Positions 49,585 through 61,865 of a stretch of DNA of 64,000 nucleotides are shown in pieces. Made by a program: the position numbers and the translations under genes. The notes under the pieces were generated by a model, which did not search any database, was not told the DNA's origin, and was given only the letters and a program-made list of their open reading frames with translations. This stretch comes from Allodiplogaster sudhausi (Eukaryota; Nematoda; Chromadorea; Rhabditida; Diplogasteridae). Location of the stretch: NCBI GenBank assembly GCA_945643635.1, contig CALZFC010000033.1:2225001-2289000 (forward strand). Direction: 5' to 3'. Each line of letters opens with the position of its first letter. Positions within the stretch are counted from its first letter, which is position 1.

Positions 49585-51004
49585 TTGAACGATCTAAAGA
49601 TTGTAAAAATTCTGGGAGGTATATCTGAAATATCTGAAATTTTATTAAAGGCCAAAAAATCGAAAGGGATGTTCAAGAGATCCTTCCGCGTTCCATTTGT
49701 TTAATCTTTGCGAAAGGGGTGCACATGACAAAAGTTGCGAAGGAGGCATGAGTTTCTTTCTCCCATTTTCAGTTGCTTCTCTGCGTTGTCTACGTGAAAT
49801 GTCACACGAACGGCAGCGGGCGTGGAAGATAAGCATCCGAAGAATTCATGCTGGCTCTTCCACAGCTCAATGTCTTTTTTTTTAAATCTCACCCTCGGAT
49901 TTTGTATTGTTATTTACGCAGTGCCGAATTGTGGTACATTACAATGTTTTTGTGTGCGATGTATGTACATATATGGAGCTCCACAATTCGAATTCGTTTT
50001 AACTTTGAAAAGTTCACATTTCCATCGACCGTTATCAATATTGCGTTGTCTTGGGAGAATCTTAAATGATATCACGATCATCTTATTCATGGCCGAAATA
50101 ACCAACAGCCGTTTTGCCGTCAATGAAGAGTGTGCTCTTCCGGAGTTTAGCGGGTTCAATCTGGAGGAAATGTCGTGAAATGTTAAGGGAAATGCTAAAC
50201 ATTGTTTAAGGTCATGTGACAGTTTTTCTGTGAAAAGTCACACGAAGCATGGAAGACTTTACACGGGAAGTTAGGCGAAGCTTGTGAACAAAAAGGTTAA
50301 ACATCCTTTCTTCATTGAAGATCTCAAGAAAAATGCTCGCTCTGAACTCAAACAATGTTAACGCCGTTTCAACCACTTGCTAGCCGGTGACTACAACGAG
50401 CTTAGTTTAAAAAATAAAATGAAATAAAGACAGACAGAAGCGATCGCAATTTTTGATTGGATAGTTCTTATTGAATTTAATGTGTATGTATAATTCGCGT
50501 AAGTCTCATGCAGAACGCTGCACAAATGTCGATTTCCAAAGTACGAAAATAGGAGATGACATTTACGAATCGTCAGACCGACTCCACCAGAGGCATGCGG
50601 CAGGGAACGATGACTGTGACAAAGTACAACCAGGAGAATAGAATTTTAATTTGAACCAATTAAAATCGCTAATAAAAAAATATATTGAAGGGTACGGCGC
50701 CGATGCTGCTCATGAAGAAGAAGACGAAGGAGGAAAAGGAGGAAGAGAAGGCGCCTCTGAGATCTTCATCGATGTAGTCACCCCCTCTCCCGGGAGGCGA
50801 CTTGCATCCCCTCGTGCGGACGAGACAGAAACGCCATGAGCACATATGGACCACAGCTAGCGAGAAAAGGATAATCTTTCCAACAAAGATTATCGGTAGA
50901 CATGGACTGCAACTTACATATTCGCTTCTATTAAGAAAGTTTATTACAAATAAAAACCAAACAGCAGAAGAAAGGCAGAGCACAGCTTGGCATAAAGAGG
51001 AAGA
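49585..51004. other. Intergenic region with weak exon candidates
   Basis: A minus-strand open frame at 50669-50983 includes hydrophobic stretches (IILFSLAVVHMCSWRFCLVR and SFSSFVFFFMSSIGAV) and could belong to a small membrane protein, with a possible last exon near 50575-50640 (LYFVTVIVPCRMPLVESV). The evidence is too thin to call a gene. Confidence 0.3.
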
Positions 51005-51288
51005 CTAGCAAGAACCCTCGTTGGGTGAAGAGAAGAGAGAGTGGGCAGAGAAGTCGCTGCTGGGGGTAATGGGATCCATCGTAGAGAGCAGACGGGTCAA
51101 GGGGCAAATCTCGGTCGTTGGGTTTTTGAAGGGTCCCGGCAGGAAGGAATCGGAGGATACAGTAGGTGGGCGGAGCGAAGGGAGCAACTGGCTGCGGCGA
51201 GAAACGCATGCGAGGCGACGGGCACGCGCACGCTCCTGCAGGATACGCGCGCTGGATGCAGCCAACTGGAAGGGACGCTCCTGTAGAG

Positions 51289-51321
<33 letters not shown>

Positions 51322-52764
51322 GGAGAGAGAGAAAGAGAGAGAGAGAGAAAGTATAAAAAGAAAGAGAGATGATGCAGCATACCTTGGCGTAAAGCTGTAC
51401 GAGTTGCTGCTCGGCTGAGAAGATGACATCGCTGGTCCATCTGATCTGGTTGTCCGCCTCGGCAATTTCAACCGCTAGGGAAGCCGCTTCCTTCTCCGCT
51501 AGGATAAGGAAGGTCAAATATTCACAAGAAACCGATCCAGCTATATTAATAGTGAAAAGGCAGTAGGCTTAAGGCAATAATATTATATATAATCCACGTT
51601 ACCGCATTTAATTGCATACAATTTCAGCATAATAATCAACAAATTCAAGCGTTCCAATTGCAAAAGCTGGCAATTAAAAGGAACCATCAGAAATCGGCTC
51701 AAGAAGAGGAGGAGAATCCGAATGGAGCAGATTCTTGATGGAGAAGTCGACTCGTGGAGAATGGATATTCAGAGCCGGCCAAGATGTCGCGGGCACTGCA
51801 AAGCAGAACACTATCTTTTTTTTTTACTTAAGCCGACGAAACACAACGCAAATACCAAGCAAGCACCTTGCTGACTTTGAAGATTTTCGACGTCCTCGTC
51901 CAGGTCTACTTCCTCGCCACTCTGCTTCTCAGCACCCTCTACTCGCTCCTTGTCCATCGCTTCCACCCCCTGCTTCTCTGCCCTCTCCCTCTCCTCGATC
52001 TTGCAGTCCTGGCCGCCCAGAGTCTCTCTCCAGGTCCTGACTCGACCAGGAAAACCCTCCTCCGCTTCTTTCTTCTGCTTTTCTCTTCTCAGACGCGCCC
52101 GCTCGCGCCCCTGCAAAGATTGAAAAGTGAACTTTTTGTTGGCAAAAAATTGTACACCATTTTTCTTTTCAAAATGGAAGTTTTGACTATTACATTTCAA
52201 TGGTGCCAAAGGTCGCTGGCACTTTCCCATAAATTTAGCCATCGCAATGAAATTGCAGTAACGAAAGGAACGAAATGGTAGCTTGACCTTCTCGAGCCTC
52301 GCCTCCCTCTCCGCAGCCGTTTCCAGAACTCGCCTATTGCGTTCTCTCTCGGCTCGCTGCTTTCTCCGCCATTCCTCAAACGAAAAAAAAACACTAAATG
52401 ATCTTAACGCAGCTTACGTAAGTAATTGCCTAGCGATATTACAGTTTGCAACTGAAGTAAAAACAAGAACTAAAATTCTTTTTTAGGAGAATCATCGATT
52501 AAATACGTTCGGAAATGCAAGGGATTCCGCACGGGATGAATTATGCTTAGAAGTGCATTTCGAAATCCATCAGTGGAAGGCCTTCTTTAAGATTCCTCAA
52601 GAAAATAGAAGAATGGTGAACGTACAGCAGTAGCGGGCGAAGGCTGCCTTCTCATAAAGGTCGGAGGCTTGAATTCATCGTCACTGAAGCAGAATACACA
52701 GGGATTAGGTATTATTTAGGTAAAACTTAAAAGAAAAAAAAAATCATGGAACTTACGATTCCAT
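51005..52764 (-). CDS. Coiled-coil protein, unrecognised
   Basis: Seven exons sum to 900 bases (299 aa): 52757-52764, 52626-52683, 52288-52374, 51867-52110, 51685-51795, 51383-51498, 51005-51280, all with consistent phase and GT-AG introns. The start is MESDDEFKPPTFMRRQPSP. Residues about 23-130 are highly charged and helical (EWRRKQRAERERNRR, RERARLRREKQKKEAEE). Later segments are NIHSPRVDFSIKNLLHSD and EIAEADNQIRWTSDVIFSAE, then an Arg-rich and Ser/Pro-rich C terminus (LFSSPNEGSC). The charged-helix-plus-disordered-tail design suggests a cytoskeletal or scaffold role, but I do not recognise a family. A GA microsatellite lies in the last intron (51286-51365). Confidence 0.65.
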
Positions 52765-54062
52765 CGTCCGTTCGAGAGAACTGAAGCAGACAGCCGACCA
52801 GCGCAGAGACCGCTCACTGGAATGCCCTTTCAGGCAGAAGGCCACGTTCTCTGTCCAAACACGAGTTCCAGGCACGTCGGTCCATGCAAATCTGAAGTGG
52901 CAAGAGGCAAAGTGCAAAGGAACTTGGCGGAGTTCGTAAAGCGCGCGAGCTCATGCTAATTTCAGCAGTGTACTTCATTTTCCTCACCTTAAACCAATCA
53001 TTCGAGTATATCATCAACACCAACTGGATTGAGCGCGATAAGTACGATTAGAAATCAATGCGTTTCTATGTAAGGAGAGACAACGAGACCAACTGGTGCA
53101 CTTCATGGTCAGTGGTCTATTGTCGACAATTGTCCTGCTAAACTTGAGCAAAAAGAACTCAGGTAAAAAGCGAATGGCAAATAAATGGTTCCGTAATGGC
53201 CAGTAACTACCGTGCAAACATGGTAGTTTTCTGATACGCGTTTCACCAATAATGCACCCATAGTTGAACCATTCGGTCAATTTTTCCTCATTAACCTTTC
53301 AATACCGTGGCTTTAACTGGCATATACTGCAAACTTAACCGGGCATTTTGAGCCATTAAATGGAGTACTGTAGGGTAGTGTGCACCACACTAAAATTATT
53401 TTTTCTGCGATTTCATCGAGGCGTTCCATTTACCTGCCATTAAATGGCATACTGTAGTTTGGTGTGAACCACACCAAAAATACTTCCTCTTGGAACTTTG
53501 CTTGTTCTTCCCACTACAACTGCTTTTTCTTGCCGTTTTCGGCCATAGTTGGGTTTTATTCACTTCCACGGATGTGGCGAAAAATAAAGCCATTTACAAA
53601 GGAAAAAAGAACAGACCAGGAGAAAAGATAACATGAAACCAAACGGCAACGAGCGCTAACGAAGAGTGACATGGTTAACAGCTTAAAACGTGTTACACAA
53701 ACATTGAACAAATACTAGTATGGAAGCAATAACAACCTCAAGGACATTCTAAATAATGGGAAATGGAAGGGTATTCCAGTCTCAGTATGGATTTAAAAGA
53801 CAGGGTAATTATTCGTAGGTAAACTCGAGCATTAATTCAGTGGTTGTCCGTTTTTAATAAGACAACGCACGGAGAGTTAGCGCAGTGCAAATGCGACACT
53901 TAGAGAAAAGCTACAGTATGAAAGAATTCGTGTTATGAAACCTCAAAATTCAAAAATATGGCAGTTATTGATTTATTGAGGAAACATCCTTGAACGGACG
54001 CCATTGTCATCCGTGATTGCTATTGTGGGCTAATTATTTGTTTGTCTGCCTTATTTTTCAGG

Positions 54063-57038
54063 ATGAACTCGTTCGCATCAGCGCTCGCACGGATGATGCA
54101 AGAGCCACACCCAATGCTGTCTCCTCCGCTCCAGCCGCAGCTTCCTCCGAACATCTTCGTGTACCACGCTGGTGGTGGCAGCGACAGCAGCAACATCAAC
54201 GGAGGCGGTGGCAGCAGCAGCAGGAACTCTGGTGGAGGCGTTGGCAGCAGCAACTCTGGTGGCGGCGGTGGCAGCAGCAACTCTCTCGGCGGCGGCGGCA
54301 GCATCAACTCTCTCGGCGGCGGCGGCAACAAGCAGGAACAGCCCAGCAACCGCCGCATCAACAACAATAACAACAACAATAACAAGAGGTTTGAAATATA
54401 TTTTATCGTTATTTCTTTTAGGAAAACAAATCATTTAATCATAAGAATCTTTTTTGTTGTTGTTTCAGAGCGGCAGCCAAGCGTGTGGCCGAGAACGCTT
54501 GGCGCGAGAAAGAAGCTGCCAAGCGGGCCAGGAAGGAGCGCGACAGGCTGGCGGTCGAGGCGGATAAGGTTTTTACATAAAATTCCTTTGAGGTAGTTTT
54601 ACACAGAACAACCTTCTTGCAGCTCCAGTTGTACGTGAGAAGGAAGAAAGATGAAAAGGAAGCACTGAGAAAGGATCTGGACGGTCTGGGAGCTGAAGTG
54701 GAGAAGATGAAGAAGTTAAAGGAAAAGATGGAAAAGGAGTTGGAGAAGCTCAAAAAGGGCAAGGAGGCGATGAAGACTGGGAAGGAGATGTTGGACTTGG
54801 TCGTGCTGACTCTGGAGGAGCGAGCGAAGGAATTGAAGAAGGCCATTGGAGAGGAAGAGAAGGAGAAGGAGAAAGAGAAGGAGAAGGAGAAGGAGAAAGA
54901 GAAGGAGAAGGATAAAGAGAACGAGAACCAGATAAGGGCGCACCGAGCTAGAGAGGAGGCTGGATGCTCGCGAGAGCGAGCTGCTGAAGCGAGAGCGCGA
55001 CCTGGTTGCCCGCGAGAACCGGATAGCCATCCGAGAGCTGCAAGTGCAGAACAGAGATGTCAGGGTGAAGGGATGCCAGACAGAGACAGAGACACTAACA
55101 CTGACTCGTACCGTAACCCTCTCCGCCACTCCTGAGAAGAAGACGAGACGTAAGACGGGTGGTCGGAAGACGCAGCCGCTCTCTTCTGTCAGCGTTGCCA
55201 TTCGTCGACGGCGCCTGCAAAGATTGTCACATGTCTTGAAAGAATGAAAGAAAGTTCGCAAGAACTGATGAACAAAAGCATTGCAGCCATCTTAACAGAC
55301 TATGTTCAATCAAAGCGTGTTGCAATCAATTCAGTCCAAAAAATAACACCATATGAGGATGCAAAGCTCACTATCGATTGCGGACTGTCTATGAAGGGAC
55401 GGGAACGGTTGAAGACTAGGCTTATCGCCTTGGGACGTGACTTTCTTGCTCCAACTAATAAGGTGCGAAAGAGGATGGAAGAGATCGCATCATCTTCTGA
55501 ATACACATTCACAACGGTAGTACTTGGAAACAAGGAAGTGTCCGTTTTTCAGATGAATGATGTTCGTGCATCCCTACAACGCAAAGCCCAGTACTTGTAC
55601 GAGAGAGGGAAGCTAGAACTAGACGGAAAGTTTGAAGGAAAGCTTCGGGTGTGCATAATATCTGACAAAGGCGGGGATACAACGAAGACCGCAGTGTTCA
55701 TTGAAAACACTCCGAATGCCAATAGTGTCAAGAATTTGCTTATCGTGTCTCTCTTCGACGCAGACGATACGAATGACAACTACAGGGAGCTAACATCGCA
55801 GTCCATTTCGCAAATCAATGCACTCTCTAGCTCTAGCATCTCTCTCATGGATGAAGATGGAAATCTGATTGACGTGCCCATTCTAACATTCGTCACGGGT
55901 GACCTGACGATACATCCCTCCTTCGTTGCATATCTTCATGGGCGTCGCAGAGAAGCTGTTCATCAAGCCATTGAAAGAGTTGGCACTGCAATTAGATCAT
56001 GGTGGTGCTCCCTTGGGAGGCAGAGAAAAGAAAGAACTGATCAAGAAACGGGAGGCAGAGATCAGCGCACTATCTGAACAAATTGAAGACTTGGAAAGGA
56101 AAGCCAAGAATGCCAGCACAGCTTTGAGATGTCTGGCAGCAATTGACAGCAGACTGATTGTACTCAGCCAACAACAGAACCGCAAGACCTGCAGTCATTA
56201 CTGCCTGCTACAACACAGAGAAGCAGAGAACATGCAGGAAGATGTAAGAAGCAACGTTGAATGCAATGTCTGCGATAGATCAATCCACTTCTGCTGTGAA
56301 GGGCTCTTGACATCACAAGACATTGCAAGGGAAATGCATGAAGGGGAAGGAGTAACATGCCGGGTGTGTTCTGGTCTCACGTCTATCGCGGAGATACAGA
56401 GAGAGATGGAGAAAGTACATTCAGCATCGACAGAAGAGAGTGCACAGCTGAGGGATCTCTTGGAAGAAGCTAAGCGAAAGCTTACTGAAGCGAAACAAGC
56501 TGTTTCCTATAACGGGACTCACTACAAGGAGCTAGAAAAAAGGTTCCGAGAGGTCGGTGCCGACTTCCAAGCATACTACCAGGATCTCACTGGTAATCAC
56601 ATCATGAAATGCTTGAAAGAAGGAGCACTTGAGAAGCTATGGTCTGCTTTCCCGCAGACTCCGGAGGTGTTGAACAGAGTGGAAGCAATGAAGCTGCTAG
56701 GTCGAATTGTCAAGTACGCTGAAGCGCGTGACTTTCAGAACACAGAAATCCTACAGCTAAAGAGGATCCTGAATCGGTTTGAAGAAGTGTGCTCGAAGCT
56801 TGAAAACGGCACAATATCAAGAACGCCCAAGATGCACATGCTTCTCCAGCATGTCTTCCCATTCATGTCCACTTACGGAAGCTGGGGTGCCATGAGCGAA
56901 CAAGGAATAGAGTCATTACATGCAGCGTTTAAGAACCGACAGAGACAATACGCCTGCATAAGAAGCACGGAGAAGCAGTGGAGGGCAATTGCAAAGCACT
57001 TCACTATCGAATCAGGAACACTCTACGGAAGCTGCTAG
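54063..57038 (+). pseudogene. Transposase-like gene of the metazoan DKGG / SEQGxESxH family, decayed
   Basis: Exons 54063-54388 and 54469-54568 encode a Gly/Ser/Asn-rich N terminus and a bZIP-like basic helix (EAAKRARKERDRL) leading into a long coiled coil from 54623. Downstream comes a Gly/Arg/Lys-rich stretch, then an intronless region with ISDKGGDTTKTAVFIENTPN (about 55660-55720), SLHIFMGVAEKL (about 55925), a treble-Cys finger (CNVCDRSIHFCC, then CRVC, about 56265-56365), and PKMHMLLQHVFPFM followed by SEQGIESLHAAF (about 56825-56935). I recall this motif order from large uncharacterised, transposon-like families in cnidarians and nematodes; this is memory, not a search. The frame is broken at about 54935-54955, at 55244 (an 8-base tandem duplication) and before 55912, so this copy is probably inactive. 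Confidence 0.6.
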
Positions 57039-57064
57039 CAAGACAGCTAAACCCAGAACCCAAC

Positions 57065-57080
57065 GGCCCTCTTTAGGGCC
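57065..57080 (+). terminator. Histone-type 3' stem-loop after the transposase gene
   Basis: GGCCCTCTTTAGGGCC forms a 6-bp stem with a 4-base loop, 26 bases after the stop codon. It has the flanks expected of the replication-dependent histone signal (upstream ACCCAAC, downstream ACACA). A purine-rich CCAAAGAAGATTAAAGG begins about 10 bases further on, where the histone downstream element for U7 snRNP normally lies. The loop CTTT deviates from the usual TTTC/TTTA. Confidence 0.6.
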
Positions 57081-58436
57081 ACACACAGTCCAAAGAAGAT
57101 TAAAGGTATAGCACGCTTATCACACATAACACGAAAATGAAGCAATACTAAAAGTTGTGAAAGAAACCCATTCGAATTCCAAATGCCGGTGCCTTAACCA
57201 CCGTAAAACAGCCGAGAAAAACATGCGGAACGAAGCAGACGGTGATGCTATAAATAATCCACAAGCCAAAAGCAAATATGATGAAGAAAATAGCGTTGCT
57301 GAGAAAATTACTCATCTAATCTGAATTCGTCCGGTAGTTGGTCGAATAGCGCCTCGACACACGGAGAAAGTCGAGCGCGACACGTTGCCAGCCAGCTACA
57401 ATAATAATCATAATTTTATTTCAATATACTATTCAATAAAGAAGAAAATTAAGCGAAAAACCAAGAATGGCGACATTTGACATAGCGTCCCTTTATTTAG
57501 TGATACCGTATCCCAACAAGGTCTTAAGATTAGCTTCTCTCGACATGATGCCACACTAAAATGTTTCTAAGTGTCGTCTTAACTCCCCGTGAACGTGATC
57601 TCTGAGCTCCGAGATGGCCATCACCATCGAGCTCCAGCCCGTCTTCTACTTCCTCATCATCGACATCAACGTCAGCAATAGACGACACTGGAATTACAAC
57701 AAATACAACACGAAAACCTTCACTCTTACAAATAATGGCAAAACATAATAAGAACCTGCTCGTTACGCTTCCACGATTGCAACCAAATTATCGCTCGATT
57801 GCCTCCTAATCGACAAAAGCGGCCAAACATAGGAGCGTGGCCGAAATTGAGACCTAAAAAGGACCACATCATCATACTCTGCAGCAAAGCCAGCTAGAAC
57901 TTACATTTTGTTGCAATCGATGATATCGCTTCGTAAAATGTAGAAAAAGATGACCACTCAGAAGCTCCTGAAAGACAACAACTATAAGGCAATTCGGCTA
58001 AAATAATTATCCTTTAAAATCATATAATGACCAAACCTTTCAGACGACATAACTAGACGTCTCGGTCAAAAAAAAATCGTTCAAACTCTTCAATAACGAG
58101 CCTGAAATCAACAAACGACATTAAACAACAGCAGTAACCATTCAATCAAGGTTGTTCAACTTTCAAGTCTTCAGCTCAAGTCAAGATACCAGTGCATTTA
58201 AATACACATTTAATCTCCCGCCTATGAATATGATTACAGAATGCTGATATTCCAGCCAAGACTATTCAAATTTGTAATGGCCAATAAATGTCCAAGTAAT
58301 GGCCAGCTAATGGCGCAAGTCAACTAGTTTACTGATACTCGTCCTACCATTAACGGACCATTTCCGCGAAATATTAGCAATTTTGCACCAGTTCACCATT
58401 ACCGCGCGGGGAATTGGCCATCCGCTTTTTACCTGA

Positions 58437-59033
58437 GAACATGCAATGTAAAATTCCTAACGAATTCCCTCCATTAACAGCCAGTTTACATTTTGCACGT
58501 CACACGTGTCAAAAATAGAACAGTTCATAGTTTACACCTGTAGATTTTACCCTTGTTGACACCACATCAGTACTCTTTATTTTGTTTCGTGCAACATGAT
58601 ATGGTCAGAAACGTTGCCTTCCCTTAACTCCTTGAAAAATTCATTGTCCACTTACAAAACTCAAATCCTTCTGCAAGTGAATCTTTTACAAAGTTTATGC
58701 CTTTTCCAATCAATTAATTTTGTAAAAGTGCCACCCGTATTTGATGTTTTGCCAAGACATCTTTGGATTCCAGTACACTGAACACTGCAAGCGGGAAAGC
58801 AAATATACATCAGTGACACCGATAAGACGGAATTAGAGTGAACGAGTTTGCCAGTGAGATCATGTAAAAGAGAGGAGATCTCTGACTGAGTCAGAGTATA
58901 AACGCATACGGGGGATCGGGAAGGAGTTGCGAGCGACCTCGCGAAGTGGCTGCAAAAGACATTTAAAAACAACAACTACTACATACATATAATAACAAAT
59001 AAGAATTACATATGATTAAAATAAAAGTGAGAT
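58437..59033. other. Intergenic sequence
   Basis: No supported gene. This is the downstream flank of the DNA transposon and the 3' side of the RING gene. Confidence 0.4.
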
Positions 59034-59764
59034 GCCACTCGCCACTTTCGTCTTGCAGACCACGTTGATCTACTGCTTGTGAGTCGCCTTCTTTCTCCAC
59101 TAACCTTAGCCGCTGAAAAAATGGAAGCTTACACGTAGATAATAAAAGAAAAAGAAATTCTTGAAGAAGAAAGTAATAATTACAATGACACAACATTCTT
59201 CACTAACACATTGCTCCTTTCCGTCCGGTCGAATAAGGGCACGAGGGAGGAGAACATGACGCTTACACACTGGACACTTCTACAATCATTATTACAATAC
59301 AAATAGAGATGCAAGCATCTATCAAGAATAAGAGATAATTTAATGATTAAAATATTCCCGATAGCGAACCATCTGTGCTCGCAGCAGCCACGTATCGATG
59401 CAAGTGGCGTGGAAGCCTGGAAGTAAGAAGTGAGATGAACGGGGCAAGCTTGGCATGTCTAAGTGCAGTTCATTCCTAATGGAGACAGCATTCTACCATG
59501 ACTGCAGGGGAGAGATCGCATGACGTCGCCGATGGAGAACTCTTCCAGGCAGATCACGCAGCCGTCGCCATCATTGTCCGCATTCTCTGCATGCCAGAGA
59601 AGCACTCTTTCCCGTCCGGCACTCTACATTCTTTTCTCAATGTACCATTCGCAAAAGTTGTGGTTGGCAATTGGGAGAGAAGAACGCGGCCGCGGAGGAA
59701 CGCGCGACTCGCGTAGAAGGCGCGCGCTAGCGGACTCGTCACGCGCGGCAGCCAGCGGTGACTC

Positions 59765-59809
<45 letters not shown>

Positions 59810-59840
59810 AGAGAGAGAGAAAGAGAGAGAAAGAAAGAAG

Positions 59841-59873
<33 letters not shown>

Positions 59874-59921
59874 AAGAGAGAGAGAGCGAGAGAGAGAGAG
59901 AAAGAGAGAGGGAGAAAGAAG

Positions 59922-59970
<49 letters not shown>

Positions 59971-60012
59971 GAGAGAGAGCGAGAGAGAGAGAAAGAGAGA
60001 GGGAGAAAGAAG

Positions 60013-60062
<50 letters not shown>

Positions 60063-60434
60063 TAGGGGAGAGCGAGGAAGATAAAAGCAGTGAGAGAAAG
60101 AGAGCGAGAAAGAAGGAGAAATGGAGAGAAAAAAAGAAGCACCGAAATGACATTTCACTGTGACTATCTTTTGCATTCTCTCTAGTATCTTCATTCTTGC
60201 CCCGTTCCTCTTTTCACACCAACCAAGGCGCAAGCTATACTTGCAACGCAGAAGAGAGCAACAACGACGAGAGGGAGAAGAGAACGCAAGAGACGGTGAG
60301 ACGGTGAGAAGGAAACACGAATTGACCGGCTAAAGTAACAATTATAATTATTTGTAATGTGTTCTAGCACGATTGTATGCAAAAGAATAAAATACTGACA
60401 AGGTGAAAGAGAAAAAATTTGAGAATTAAAGAAG

Positions 60435-60488
<54 letters not shown>

Positions 60489-60597
60489 CTGGCATCGAGT
60501 GGCGTTTCCTTGAGAAGAGATCTCATGCACAAAGAGGAGACGAACATCACGGGAATACCGACCTTCAAACACCCTTGAGGTCCACTATGCATGCCAT
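59034..60597 (-). CDS. PA-TM-RING-H2 E3 ubiquitin ligase (RNF13/Goliath type), partial
   Basis: A membrane-anchored ubiquitin ligase is indicated. On the minus strand, about 60490-60597 encodes a protease-associated-domain piece (KVGIPVMFVSSLCMRS); about 60215-60310 encodes one transmembrane helix (PLVVVALFCVASIACALV); 59497-59623 encodes the first half of the RING (GCVICLEEF, LPCSH); 59370-59416 encodes FHATCIDTWLLRAQM; and about 59214-59279 encodes CPVCKRHVLLPRAL. Together these give C-x2-C, C-x-H, H-x2-C and C-x2-C, a complete RING-H2. The C-terminal exon at about 59034-59112 is in an uncertain frame. The exon after the TM and everything 5' of the PA piece were not resolved. A 300-base GA tract lies in an intron (59766-60070), and a retrotransposon starts just upstream of the known 5' part. 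Confidence 0.6.
59766..60070. repeat. GA-rich microsatellite with GGTAAGAG-punctuated sub-repeats
   Basis: GA dinucleotides are interrupted by recurring GAGAGAGGTAAGAGAGAG and GAAAGAAGGAGAAAG blocks about every 60-70 bases. It sits in an intron of the RING gene. A second short tract lies at 60432-60484. Confidence 0.9.
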
Positions 60598-60659
60598 AAG
60601 ATATAATTCAGAAAATGTTTATTATTTGCGAATACAAAAAAGAACTATTATTCTTTCTC

Positions 60660-60735
60660 ATTCTCTCGCTCTGGTCACATTCTCTCGCTCTGGTCACATT
60701 CTCTCGCTCTGGTCACATTCTCTCGCTCTGGTCAG
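60660..60735. repeat. Four 19-bp tandem repeats before the retrotransposon ORF1
   Basis: ATTCTCTCGCTCTGGTCAC is repeated perfectly at 60660, 60679 and 60698; the fourth copy at 60717 matches through GGTCA and then diverges. It ends 48 bases before the ORF1 start and may be part of the element's 5' untranslated region. Confidence 0.85.
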
Positions 60736-60782
60736 GTGAGAGGTAGCCGCTCTTAGCCCCTCTCTCTGCCCTCACAATCAAT

Positions 60783-61865
60783 ATGGGGAAGAAAGCCCAG
60801 TCACCTTTCTTCCCTGACCCTGACTTCGTCTCCACTGTCGCCGACAAAGTGTCCGCTTCCCTCGCCGCCCACATCGACAGGAAGTTCGACATGCTGCTCA
60901 AGTCGACGGCCGAGCAGAACAACAACCTCCTGGCCAAGCTGTCCGAGTCCCTTGACCGGTTCACCGACACCCTCCTCAACATCGTCTCTCCCAGCCATTC
61001 CCCTCGCTCCCAGGACGGTCCCCTCTCCTACGCCGCCGTCGCGTCAGCAGACGCACGCACCATGGAGGCCGAGCCTCTCATCCGGGAGAAGGCCACACGG
61101 GCTGTGATCGTTGGCTTGGAAGAGAAGGACAGCGACCGGGAGACGGCCGAGCATGACAGCTCCATCCTTCTCTCCATCATTGGCTGTGCCGTGACGGAGG
61201 GCGTTCGCTCTCTCCTCTCTCCCGATGGCACCTCCCTCGGCAACGTCAGCTGCCACAGGCACCCTCCCAACTCCACTCGCCCACGACCTCTCAAGATCCA
61301 GTTCCCCGACCAAGCCACACGCGACCTCTTCCTGTCCCACGTCAGAGAGTCTCGCTGTCTGCCCGACCTCGCCAAGACCCCCCATATCTACTGCCGCCCC
61401 GACTACACGCAGCAGCAGCTGCAGTACGACGCGGACCTCAGGCGGGATTGCGGCCGCCGAAACGCTGCGGCCGGGCGACTCGAGTACGTCGTGCGCGATC
61501 TCCGCGTGTGCCGCCTCCGTAACCCGAGAGAACTCCCGCCACGCAGTCGGGCGGCGCTCGAGCGTCGCCAGCAGCAGGAGGCTGGCCAGTCTGGCCGTCC
61601 TCTCACGTCTTCCTCTGGCCGCGGGCGGTCGGCCACGCGCGGGCGTGGACGTGGCGGTAGCAGAGGCAGCAGCAGAGGCAGCAGCAACGGCAAGCGCAGC
61701 CACGACGGCCACGAGATGTCCGTGCAGACGAAGGTGGGCCGGTTCGATCTGATGCCAAGGATCGAGGGGTCGCCGATGGACGAGCAGCCAACCAAGCAGA
61801 CTCCACTCGGTGCTCTCTCGCCGTCACAGAGTCGGCCACCATCTCATCCTATCCCCACCCATTAG
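60783..61865 (+). CDS. Non-LTR retrotransposon ORF1 protein
   Basis: A 360-aa open frame starts with ATG at 60783 and ends with TAG at 61863-61865. The N-terminal third is helical and charged (VADKVSASLAAHIDRKFDML), a likely multimerisation segment. The middle (RPLKIQFPDQATRDLFLSHV) resembles the RRM/CTD-like RNA-binding part of CR1/L2/Jockey ORF1 proteins. A basic RGRG/SRGSS repeat follows near residues 280-305 and should bind RNA. There is no CCHC knuckle. The codon use is GC-rich compared with host genes here. ORF2 continues in the same frame directly after the stop. Confidence 0.85.
   Translation: MGKKAQSPFFPDPDFVSTVADKVSASLAAHIDRKFDMLLKSTAEQNNNLLAKLSESLDRFTDTLLNIVSPSHSPRSQDGPLSYAAVASADARTMEAEPLIREKATRAVIVGLEEKDSDRETAEHDSSILLSIIGCAVTEGVRSLLSPDGTSLGNVSCHRHPPNSTRPRPLKIQFPDQATRDLFLSHVRESRCLPDLAKTPHIYCRPDYTQQQLQYDADLRRDCGRRNAAAGRLEYVVRDLRVCRLRNPRELPPRSRAALERRQQQEAGQSGRPLTSSSGRGRSATRGRGRGGSRGSSRGSSNGKRSHDGHEMSVQTKVGRFDLMPRIEGSPMDEQPTKQTPLGALSPSQSRPPSHPIPTH

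Larger units (their letters stand above)
53159..58436 (+). mobile_element. 5.3-kb DNA transposon with 14-bp inverted ends and 4-bp duplication
   Basis: The left end reads TCAGGTAAAAAGCG (53159-53172) and the right end is its exact complement (58423-58436). GAAC lies directly outside both ends (53155-53158 and 58437-58440), fitting a 4-bp target duplication. Subterminal regions on both sides are rich in TAATGGCCA/CATTAA-type motifs, a common transposase-binding layout. The interior carries one plus-strand transposase-like gene (54063-57038). TIR and TSD were found by eye; the superfamily is not assigned. A 4-bp duplication excludes hAT (8 bp) and Tc1/mariner (TA). Confidence 0.75.
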